Shown piece by piece: positions 42,901 through 54,900 of a stretch of DNA of 64,000 nt. The notes under the pieces were generated by a model, which saw only the letters and a program-made list of their open reading frames with translations, was not told the origin of the DNA and did not search any database. Each line of letters starts with the position of its first letter. The first letter of the stretch is position 1. The position numbers and the translations under genes are program-made. Source of the stretch: Datnioides undecimradiatus (lineage: Eukaryota > Chordata > Actinopteri > Lobotiformes > Datnioididae); contig WARS01000046.1 of the NCBI GenBank assembly GCA_008933995.1, forward strand, positions 3,892,026 to 3,956,025. Reading direction: 5' to 3'.

Positions 42901-45900
42901 TAATGTTTAATCTAACATTTAATCTTGTCGGTGTCAAAGATGTTGGTTTATTTGTATGTATTTTTATTTTTGTCTCTAATTCAAGTTGCAAACATCAACA
43001 TCATTACTTCATTACTTTTACCAACTATTTACTTGTTAAAGCAAGTTGTTGTTGTGGTGTTAAGATGATGTACTTCGATGATGTACTCTTTAAATGGTGT
43101 TGTCACTTCAGGTCGAACAGGCCTTGAAAAATGTGGACAGGATTTTGGGCATGCTGATGGACGGCCTGACGCAGAAAAACCTGCAGCACTGTGTCAACAT
43201 GGTAATCGTATCAGACCACGGTGAGATAACCACACAGCAACGATGCAGTTTTTGTAATAGTACAGAGAAGAAAACAAAAATACTCCTGAAACTGCACAGT
43301 GAGCGGTTCAGAGGGCTGAATTTTTCATCAGTTTCTGTTCCTTTTGTTCTTTTACCCGTCTTTCACCTAAAAGTGAGCACGTGAACAAATTTGGTACATC
43401 CTTCCTAAATCTCTGTGGTTTCACAGGTGCAGGATACAGCATCATTTTAGAGCTTGCGTGTCACTGAGGGGGACTTTAGAGGCTTAGTGTCATGCTCAAA
43501 TGTTTGACTAGGTTGAGTCACTGCACCTGTTGCAGGGAAAACTACAAGATACATGCTAGAGAGAAATCTATGAAAAATGAGTCTGTTATGTAGGAGTAAG
43601 CTGGGAAAAACTGCTCTCAACAGTATGTTAGGTGGATATTTTGTGACGAGAAGTTTCTCGGGACATCTGGAGACCATATGTTTAGACTTGTAATTAGGTA
43701 TATGAAAAACCAATGCGCAGTAGTAAATGTGGCTCTGCTATCCTCATCAAAGACATCATCTTGATGTACTGGGCTGGTTATTAGTCTGCAGATAGCAAAG
43801 AAACAGGAAAGCTTCTTCGGTGTTCATATGTCACACCCAAAAACATGTCAGCAAATGTTACATTGCAAACTGTAAAGGCTGTAAATAAGAACAAAATGTT
43901 CAGACTCACTTCTCACAAGATAAATATTTGTGGCCCAACCAGGGCCGAACATTTGAGCTAAACAACATCAGCATGGAAAAAAAAGAAAATCCTAAACATT
44001 GAGTCATAGGGTTTTCTTTCAGTAACAGCCCGCAGCCTGCACTCTTCATACTGTGCTGGCCTCATTTGTCAAGTCATTACTGAGGACAAATTTATATTTT
44101 GTGTTCTTACAGGCATGGAGGAGGCGTCATGTGAAAAGGCAACATATGTTTCAAACTACCTGGACGATACAAGTGACTTTGGCATCATCCAAGGCCCAGC
44201 TGCTCGCGTTAGACCAAGTCGCCTCCCAGAGAATTTCTTTTCCTGTGAGTTCCTGTTGATAACACGCAACTTCCCTGTTTCCCAGCATTGCATTGTCACT
44301 CAGTGTCAGTGTGCCTGACCTTGTCCTGTGTTTCTTTCCTCAGTCGACTATGAGGGCCTGGTGAAGAACTTGTCGGTATGCGAAGTATTCCAAATGTCAC
44401 TTTTGTATTCATAAGAAGAATGAAAAATTATCTGCTTGCTTGGCTTCACGTCAAACAATCCCATTCTCCCTCTGCCGTGTGTTGATTCTCCTCTTCTCTG
44501 TCTGTTCTGAAGTGCAGGACCTCTGACCAGCCAATGAGGCCGTACCTCAAAGAAAACCTCCCCAAAAGGATGCACTTTGCTAAACACCAGCGCATAGAGA
44601 GAGGACACCTATATATGAAGTCTGGGTGGCAGGCTGCACTGTAAGTCACTGTAAGATGGAGAAAAGGGGAAAAACAGAAATGTAATATAAGTTGTAGGTA
44701 CAAGTATAAAGGAAACAGCTGCACAAACTCCCCATATTATGCAGTCACACATACTAAAAGCATATTTCAGTTTCATTCACTGAAGAGGTCATTAAGACCT
44801 GTGGGTGAAAACTTAAAAGCTATCCAGTGGACGTTTGAACTTAGATTGTTTTATTACATGCCATCAGCTTTCAACTTTCAAATGTCTTGAGAAGATCATT
44901 TACCGAACCGCTTGAAGGAAAGTAAAATAACAAAAACTGAAATAAAGTTAAGTCAAACAAGATAAAGTTAAGGGAGGTGACGTTAAGTAAGGTAAAGCAT
45001 AGCTGAGTGAAGCATTGAACAGTAAAGTGAAGTGTAGTACAGTAAAGTGAGGTAAAAGGAACTATAGTATTATATAAGTAAAATAAAGTCAATGTAGTAT
45101 AATATAGTAAAGAAAAACAAGGTAAAACACATAAAGTTAAATGCAGTAAACAATATTATAAAATGAAACACTTGATTTATGGTTCCTAAGCCTGTTCATG
45201 TGAAATAAAAGCATGGTAAGACAAGTGGTTATTTTGTTTGTATTGTATGTATGTTAATAGACAGAGCCAAACTGAGCAAAGCTACCTGTTTAGTTTGTTG
45301 TACATTTAGTTTATTGACAATCTGAAAATTTAAGGACAAAGAAATGAATAGCCTTCATCTTGGTAAAAGACTAAAATGCAGATATCTTCTGGCCATACTG
45401 TGCTGTCTTCATGGGCCAGGTGTTTTTTTGTGCTTTAACAATAATTTTACCAGCTGCCTTTCACAGATCTTAAAGGGTGTTCTTGAAAGACAGATTTACA
45501 ATATAAAGTAAGATTAGATTTTGCTCATATACAGTGTGAGATCCCACAGCTGTTGACAGCAATTGGTTAGGAATTGCCAAGTCTTGTGTGAAGCACTGTG
45601 GGTATAATGGAAATAGATGTGAATGTATATAATGATTTAAAAAAAGGTTCTTTGACCACACAGAAGTTGAAGCATTTACAGTAATTAGTGTTAGCAATCA
45701 TTCATAATGAATGAAGCGTGGTATGTTGGAGAGGAGTTGTACAGCTCCTTTGATGGATAGCAACCATGTAATCATGGAAAATTGCTTCAGGCTGAAGAAT
45801 TCAATCAGATGACTTGAATGTTGCTGCAGTGTGATGTGACTCACTCTATAGATCTGAACCCGCCTGACCCCAGAATTAAGATTACTTGTGATGAACAGTT

Positions 45901-48900
45901 CCTTAAAAAATTAAAATAAGACAGAAACACATAAATCAATAACTACCCGTCGTTTCTGTGTGTCCCTGTGTTTATTTTAGCTCCTCAGATAAAATGTCTT
46001 CATTCTGTCTCGACAGTAACTACAAGGAACTCAAGTACTGCACGGGTGGATTTCACGGCTCAGACAACCTCTTCACCAACATGCAGGTCAGAAGAAGTGT
46101 TTGCTGTTTCAGCACAGTAAAGTTTACTTATTATATCCTGTTTAGATAAAACATAGGAAATGTGATTAACACCTCTAATCTGATAAAGCTCAGTAAGACT
46201 GATCTCACTCTATGTAATGCTCATTTTAAGACTAAACAAATGTGGACGTGAGTCACAGAGTCTAAATTATCCACCAAAGTCCATTTGTGACCAGACCACA
46301 CTGCACAAAAACAACGTTCAATCTGATGACTAAAGTGTCCGGTTAAATAGATAAGGTCTTTTAAGTTTCTCCTGAAAATCAACAAACAGTTCAGATGCGA
46401 CAGAAACTCCAGACAGCAGACTCAACAAATGCTGAATTATATTATCCTGTCTTAATGATCTGGTGAGCGTTTACTAGCTGAGTCTTATCAGACTTAAGTT
46501 GAGCAAAAGCTGCAGGCAGTATTTTCCTAGCTTTTAACAGTACATTCTCAACCCAAAAAAGGAAAAATATTGTTCCCAAACTGGATGAAGAAATGTGAAA
46601 ACAAAAAGTGCTAAAATGCAGCTCGGAAAGGCAATTTGTTTAACAGAAACTAATGAGAAACACCACGAGAAGCACCATGCAATAATGTTCTTGAAAATGT
46701 TATTTTGGTCAAAGTCAGCCTCCACAGTTCACTGACCAGTTTTACAAAAATCACAGAGAGAGTCCGGGAGCCGCAGCAGGAGTTGAAGGTGTGGCTCTAT
46801 ACTGGAGAAACATACCATTTTGTAATTTGTTTGATTTAGAAGATGTTTGTTGAGCTCGTGTGTGAATGATTCATACTTTACCACAACACTTGTTCACATC
46901 TGGGAGCTGACAGGTTCAAAAACAAGTTTGCACTGTTGTGCCTGTGTGAGCTTCAGCAGCTCGACTTTGACTTCAACTATTAACTGAAAGTAGCTCATCA
47001 GTGGTTGCTTAAGAAAAAGGAGAGCGTGACACGGGATGCATATCAGTGGTTGGAGCTGCATATTATTGGTCTTGCAGCGCACAGGGCTAAATCCGGGAGA
47101 TAGAGATACATAGAAGAAGAAAAAAAACGTTTGTCTGTTTCACTGCTACGTTTTACTCGGGGCAGAGAAAGCAGTAGACCAGTATGGGAAAAACAACTCA
47201 AGATTTCCTATACAAGGTCTTGTACACCTATTTAAAATTCATGTTTGCAAGATATTTGCTGTTTTATTTCGGTGAATAACAAACACACAGAACTCTAAAA
47301 GTGTAATAACAGTTTTTGTGGGAGGTCGGTCTCCACTGAAACATCCTCTGTTTCGAAGCGGGTGTGCTCCATCCATTCATGTAGGGTCGTCACAGCGGTA
47401 CGACTGTGTTTGTTTCTGGACATGGTTTACACTGGAATTTAACTTAGTATAATTGGCTTACAAGGTTGTTGACTAAAGAGGGGGGCATCTGTGAGACAAG
47501 GAAGGTAAACTTTTCCAAAAATGGCTTTCAACCTGCCAACACGCAGTAGAAAAAGAGAGCAACGTGTGCTTGAAATAGAAAGTTTACGCATCTGCAAATA
47601 TCCCCAAATCCCACTCAACCAATGTCCTTCCGAGAAGTGAAATCCCTAATGTACATTTTTAAGGTTATGTAAGGTCACTGTAATGATTTAGCTCATTTTA
47701 AATATTTACTCATAGTATAATCATGCTTTTGAGTGTTTGACGTCATGTTATTTACAGAGGGAGTTTAAATGAAGGTCTGCTGGACGGTGTTATGTGGATA
47801 GGTCACTGTGCTCTCTTGTCTGTATGTGGAAATGTCTCTAAATAAATGAATTTGTGTCATTTAAGAATGTCAGTCTGTTAATGAGTCTCTACTATTTCCA
47901 GGCGATCTTCATTGGCTACGGTCCAGGATTTAAAGAGCAGACCGTTGTGCCCCCTTTTGAAAACATTGAAGTATATAACCTCATGTGTGGTGAGTTGCCT
48001 TGTTAGTTCACTCTAGCACTGCAGATGTAAGTACTTATTTATTCTCTGAGTATTTAAAGGAATAGCTCAACATTTTGCGACATAAGTGTGTGGACTTTCT
48101 TAGAGGAGAAAGACCACTCTCAGATGACAAAAATTCAAAAAAACAAAATCAACAAAATGTGGTTCCACTGGGGTTTTGTGTTGCGTGGCTGCAAACTTTC
48201 TGTCTGACTTGAAAATGAATTATTTCACAAGAAACGCAAAGTTGAGAAATGATGTCCTCCAGAGCAGGCATGTGAGATGCTGCTTTTATCTTCGGCTGTT
48301 CACAGTTTCTAATATGGTCGACTCTGAAAATTAGGCCCAGGTTTTAAAAATGAAGAAGCTAAATCTTCTTCCATATTTTATTGTAGCCATCATCATTCAT
48401 CATTCCTCTTAGCTATGAAAACATTTCACTCAGCTGGTTAATTGTAGAAGAAACACTGTTAAAAAAGAGGAAATAGGTGCACTTCTCCTGCACTGAGTTG
48501 CAGTTTGATGCCCTGTCTTCAAAAACAGAACTGCAGGAAATAAAAAGCAAATGAAAAGCATTTCAAAGAAAAAGAGAATCTACTTCAAGTGAACCCGTGA
48601 CTCTGCAAATTCTAAGAAGTCTAAGTCTTAACCCTGTGGTTCAATCCCAAGCATCTGCATGCAAACTTCATATGCACATGACTACAGTAAGTATTGTCAG
48701 TCAAAGAAAAATTCAATGGCTCTCCAAAATCTAGCACACTACAAAATGTTCACAGACACGTGATGTTCATTATGCACTCATGGTACTTCACAAAATACAC
48801 TTCCCATCAGCTCTTTTTCTCTCTTTCACCTCCAGATCTCCTCATCATTCGTCCTGCTCCAAACAACGGGACTCACGGCAGCTTGAACCACCTTCTAAAG

Positions 48901-51900
48901 AATCCTGTTCACCTGCCCGTTCACCCTGCACAGCTGTCACATGACACCCCTTGTGAGGCCAGTGGCCCCACGCCACCTGTTGATCTGCAGTGCACCTGTA
49001 GATCCCAAAACAAGGCAATGGTATGTGCTAACAGATTTTTGACATCATGCATTTGTTGTTGTTTTTTTGTTTGTTTTTTTACCAAGCTAGCTGCTGGTTA
49101 CTTGGTCTAGATTGAAATATCTAAAATGAATGGCTCCAGAGATTCACTTTGTTGATCCTCTGTCTTTTCATTTTCAACAGGAGGTTGATATTTTTGGATT
49201 TAAGCGAAATGTCTGGACTGTGGATGGATTGCCATTGAATTTGGCACAGACATCCATGGTGCAACATTTATGATTTCCAGATTTTTTTCTAGCACCACTT
49301 TGAGTTTGGTATTTGTTGGTTTTGAGTAAACCGTCTAGACTTTTGAAAGGTTTGGTATGAAATTTGTCAGAAGTTTTCAGTTGGTCACTTCATCCAATCA
49401 AAATCGTATTCTGTCCAACGCTTTGTTTTAGGACTAGATACCTGCAGAACTAATAACATTCCCATGATGTCAACTGTTAGCATGCTAACCTGCTAATCAA
49501 AGGTGGTGAACATCAGCATGTATTATCATTATCATTATAGCCATGTTAGCATGCCAACAGTAGCACTTAGCTCACAGCACTGTGTGCCAATGTGCAGCCT
49601 CATGGAGGTTACTTTTATAATTAAGTAATAGGACCCTCAAAGTGACAAGATGTCACTGAAGATGTACTTGGCACCAGAGCAGACATTTGTAGTCAGAGCT
49701 TCCTATACTGACGTGCATAGTGAAATAGTGGTGGATAGACAGTCCATAATGATGTATTTAACGCAAGCATACTAATAAGACGTTTGATTTTTAATTTCAG
49801 GAGACAGGCGTGAACAGACATCTCATGACAATTAATTCCAGTAAGTAGCATTTTATTTAAATTTATATTGTAATTCATTTTCATAATCTTTCTCATAGAG
49901 AAACCTGAGAAACTGCAATGTTTACACATTTTCCTTTTAGGCATGAAAGCCAGTTTACGCCGCTTTCACCATCCCTTTGGCACTCCACGAGTCGTCCAAC
50001 CAGATGCCACCTTTTGTCTTTTACACCACCCTAACTACCTCAACGGGTACAGCAAAGACCGCCTCATGCCACTCTGGGTGTCGTACACCATCCAGCCTCT
50101 GGTGAGTTCGCTGGTTGGAGCTGTCTTTTATCTCTAAACATAGCCTGTACAGTGAAGTTGTCCTGACTATATTTCTTCTGTGGTTAGGGCTTGGCAGGAG
50201 ATTGTAAGAGGTTGTTTAGCATCTGAATCCCTTCTCTAAGCAGCTGTTACTCATCTTCTTTGCTCATGTTGGCTCAAACAGTTCTTGTCTTTCTCATTAT
50301 GTGGTTGAGCTTTAGTGTAAATCATGACATCAGGCAGAGAGGTGCATTCCCGGGAGAGTTTACACTTGTTCCATCATTCATGCTATCATGAATGATGGAA
50401 CGCAGATTTGTCTATATTCGAGCTTTATCCACACACTATAAGCTATAAGCTAAATATGGTTTTTACTGTACTGTGCTCATTTTAGATTGGAAGAATTGTG
50501 GTTTGGATTGTTTCTTTAATCTGTCTCATAGCGTAACATGCAGTTTGATGCTCAACCCACTTGTACACCCACAGAAAACTTAAATTTCACAGCTTGTCAA
50601 AGTTAACAGCTCCATATAACGCTAGCTTCAAGCTCGTTTTCCAGCTAGAAAATCAATTAATCAATGAAGGGCTTGAAGTGATGCTGCTGAACAAGCTTGC
50701 ATTTCTATTCTTGGACATACAGGATGTTTGATAATAGGCCTTGCTGTCCTGCCTGTAATCAGGGACAGAAAATTAAGTAATACTCGGTTTTATTGTTTGC
50801 AATTTCCACAAAGATTTTCTTGACTACAGAGATATAGAAACTATTTAGAGGGAATGTCATGGCTCCATTTAAACCTACATAGTAGAACTCAGTATTCCTT
50901 TATCACTGGATATTGTTTTTTCCCCAGGGATTTATAATTAGACACGTCTAAATGTATTTTATGATCCCCAGAGCAGGGATCATAACGACTTTTGTGATAC
51001 TATGAATTTTCCCATAGTGCAATCAAAAATTAAAATTGTCCACATGGTAAATGTATGAACTTCTAAACATCAAATGACCATTGTGGTTTAGTGTTGACTG
51101 TTCAGTGCACCAGCTGTTCTCCAGGTTTAAACACTGTCATAGTTATGATGGCAATTAATTTGAATTATTAATTTAAGGTTTACAATTTCCCTGTTTTCCC
51201 TTTTCTGTGAAACTTCATAGTTTTTCAAATTGGTACAGAGTATTTAAAAATGTTTTAGTTAAACATGTATTTTCAGTGTATCATTTTCTTTTATGACAGG
51301 AGGTTAGCGAGGTGAGGTTAGTGACATGAGCTTATTATTTTTAGAACGTTTTGCAAATAGAAACAGTGCAGTGCCCTCGCTGACCCATACACACAAGCAA
51401 AGCATAGCCAAGCCAGTGATCTTACACAACACTCAGAGTGCTGGCCTGGAGTCCAGCTCCACGCTGTCCACCACTGACTGATCCTCTCTCTCAGACCAGC
51501 GTCCAACCCCTGAGCCCAGAGTCGGAGGCATGTGTTCGTGCTGATGGACGCATCCCACTGGCCGCCAACCAGCTGTGTGCGCGCTACAGAGACAACCCTG
51601 CTCTGTCCTATGGCCTGCTGCATCCCCCCAGTGAGTGTGTGTGTTAGCGTGTGTATGTATGTGGTGGAGGGGGTCAAAGCAGGCTGTTCCCAGCCGGGTG
51701 TTGAATTCAAGTTGACGTGTTTCAGAGCCACATTCTCATGTAAAAATGCACTCTGGATCAGCAGAGAGAGTGTCCCATCCCCCCTAATTGAGACGCTGTA
51801 GATTCACTGCATTTTTAATGAAACTCAGGTTTCAGGTAGACCCACAAAAGGAAGTGACAGACTGAGAGTGTAAAGTAAAATCTCTCCAAGAGCAGAAGGC

Positions 51901-54900
51901 TAACCGAAATCAGACCCTGTATTTTCCTGATGGCTGTGGTGAAAAGTGAATCTAGACTGAGATTTGTTCAGTTTACTGCTTTTGGAGATGAAACAGTTTG
52001 TTGATTAATCAATTAGTCCATTGCTATTCATTTTTTAAGTCATGTTTAGATTACATTTTCAAAAACTGAACTAAATGCTGCATAAATATGTTAGTTGCAC
52101 CCACATATAACTTTATGTCTTTCTATTTTGCTCCATTAACATTAGTTTCAGATAGTTAATCTGTTTTCCTTACAACATTTAGTTTGTGTTTAAATCCATA
52201 TTTTCCTCCCCTCTCATTTTGTCTCTGTAGATCTGATTTCCAATGACACAGACTCTCTGATCACAAGCAACACAGCACCAATGTTTTCCGCATTCAAAGG
52301 TGAGTCAGTCTTTACTGGTTCCTGTTTTCCTAGCTGCACCCATAGATGGAGGCGGGAACAACAGTGGTGCAGGAGTTAAATAACTAATGCCAGAGTGTTC
52401 AGAGAGGCTCATTTGCCGACTGCATCAGAGCTTTTGAGATGAACGAGAGCTGAACAATTTAATTAACCAAAACGGAGGGGATACCAGATCAGAACCAGAC
52501 ATTATGTAATGCCGTTCTGTTAAATTGTTCAACACTCAAGTTTTCAGTGAGCCGTTACTGTGGCGTTCCAGTTGTCATCAACCATCTTTATGTAATATTA
52601 TACTGTTCAAAGCTGATTTTCTAAAAACAGGCTATACTTTTGGTTCTTAAATATACATAATAGGAGTCCAACGATCCAACCGCTGTGATTATGTGGGTCT
52701 ACTGTACTTTAATTCAGTTAAGCTCCTTCTGTAAAGCACAATTAAAGGTTTAGTCAGAGGAACCTTTCCAGACTTAATCCTCCTGCCATCCTGCTGTAGG
52801 CACTGCAGTATCTTCACAATAAGGTTCACTTTAAATGAGGTTAAGTTTGTAGTGAGACTTAACTGATTAACCAGAGTGTGCAGTAAAAACCACAGTAGAT
52901 GATCTAAGATGAACTGGGACACAATGAATGTTGTTCGCTCCCTTAATTTTTGTCCTTTTGCTCATACAGATAAGTTGCTTAATTCTGTGCTAAGTCACAC
53001 GGTGGATTGCGTCTATACCTGCAATCACAGTAAAACTCAACATTACAAAACCAGCCGACTCATATGTGAGAGTATGTCGGTGTTTGGTACGATTTAGTGA
53101 TTCGTTGCTGTGGTCTGCTGGGCTTTGTTGGAACTTGCTGGCGATGTCTGGTGATTAATAAATTGAAAAGTTGATTGTTTCATCCAGAGCAGCTCTGGGT
53201 TGGTTTGCACTTGGGCCACCCATGCTGCAAATGGAAACTCCCTCTCACTAGTATGAGGTCCCACTGGAAGCAAGCCCCCTTTGAAGCACTGCTGTTTGAG
53301 TATGTTGCAAGTGTAAATGTTAATCATCCATTAGATGATGCCCTCTGGTGGCACATTCCTAAGACTACACTGTGTGAACCCTCAGGATGAGAGAGAAAGC
53401 AGGGATTGCAGTAAAATATGCCAGTTAATTAGATTATTGACTTAAATATCCCAACACAAACCTCCAGAATAACTTAAACTAAAAAACCTATATCGTGTAT
53501 ACACAGAAATCAGTCAATACATAACTTTGTTGAGCATTTGGTTTGTACACAAAAATATGGCAAAATAAAATGACATAGTGTCACAGTTCGTAGACTAAGG
53601 TGTTTCCAGTCTGCTGTATGCTAAGCTAAGCAAACCATCCCGGCTCTACTGTAGCTTCACAGGTCCAGATATGAGAGGTGTGTGTCATCTAAGTCTTTCC
53701 AGATGGTTCCTAATGTGCCACAGAATGTCAAATTAGGTTCAAACAAATCATGTTGTGGTGAATTGTTGAAGAGCTAAACATTGGGGGTTTTTTGCAGACG
53801 TTTGGACCCATGTCCACGACGTCCTGCTCCCAAAGTATTCACGACAGCTGAATGGAGTAAACGTCATGAGTGGGCCGATATTCGATGAAGACTTCGATGG
53901 AAACGTTGATGCGCTCAAAACAATCTCAGGGTAAGTCCCCAGCACACACTCCAATCAGTTAAGCAATCAGTTAAAGCAGCACTCAGCTACTGTCACATGA
54001 TCAGTTAATCTGCCTCTCATTATCCCCAATAATTGTTGCTAAAGTGTGTGTGACTCCCTGTCTGAAACACAAAGGTATTCACTAAATATTTGGCATCTTT
54101 GCTTAAGAAATAACTCAAAGAACCATCCAAATTGTTGCACATTAATTCATCAATTGCAGCCTTTTAGCAGTTTCTCCATTTGTGTGTGTACTGCGGTTGA
54201 TAGTGTAATTTCCTCTTTCAGGTTCCCTTTAGTACACGGCCTCTAAAAATACAATACCTATGTAAAACTTTAAAAGCAGTCATTAGTTATGTCATTTTCT
54301 TCTTTAGCTTCTTCCTAAGAAAGGAAGGCTGTGTGCCCTCAGGATTGCTACACATATTCAGTTGAAAAGACACGTTTTTATCTTTTAGTCTTACATTAAA
54401 ACAAGTGTTTCCATGCACTTGTGCTGCATTAATAATTTCACCATTTATCAATATCACTCACTTCAGCCTCAGTGGCCAACATCGTATAATAACACTTAAA
54501 AGTAATGCAGAACAAGGTGTTGAAAAGAGATGATGATTACACTCTTGAATTTATTCCATCAGAGTGATATAAATGTACATTAGGTTTAGTTGGTATGCAC
54601 ATAATATGAATGCAAATATGGATTATAATACAAGTTTATCTATTCTTTCTCTTTTCTTTATTGGTTCATGTTGGACCTGCCATCCTTTAATGCCTGGCTT
54701 TTAACTGACTTCTGTTCTTTATTTAAGTGAATGTGTTATTCTCCCAATAAAAGTGTTAGAAAAATGATTTGAAACCATCTTTTCAGGTGCTTTAAAGTAA
54801 AAATGAGAGTTTTCTAGAAAGGGGGCATCAGTTTGTTCAACACTGTGATCTCACGTTTCTCCAGGAGTGCGGCTCCCATCCCAACACATTTCTTCCTGAT

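Noticed and set aside
51318-51731. Minus-strand frame of 137 codons across enpp1 exon 21
   Set aside because: Shadow of the plus-strand exon, whose identity is certain; no independent similarity.
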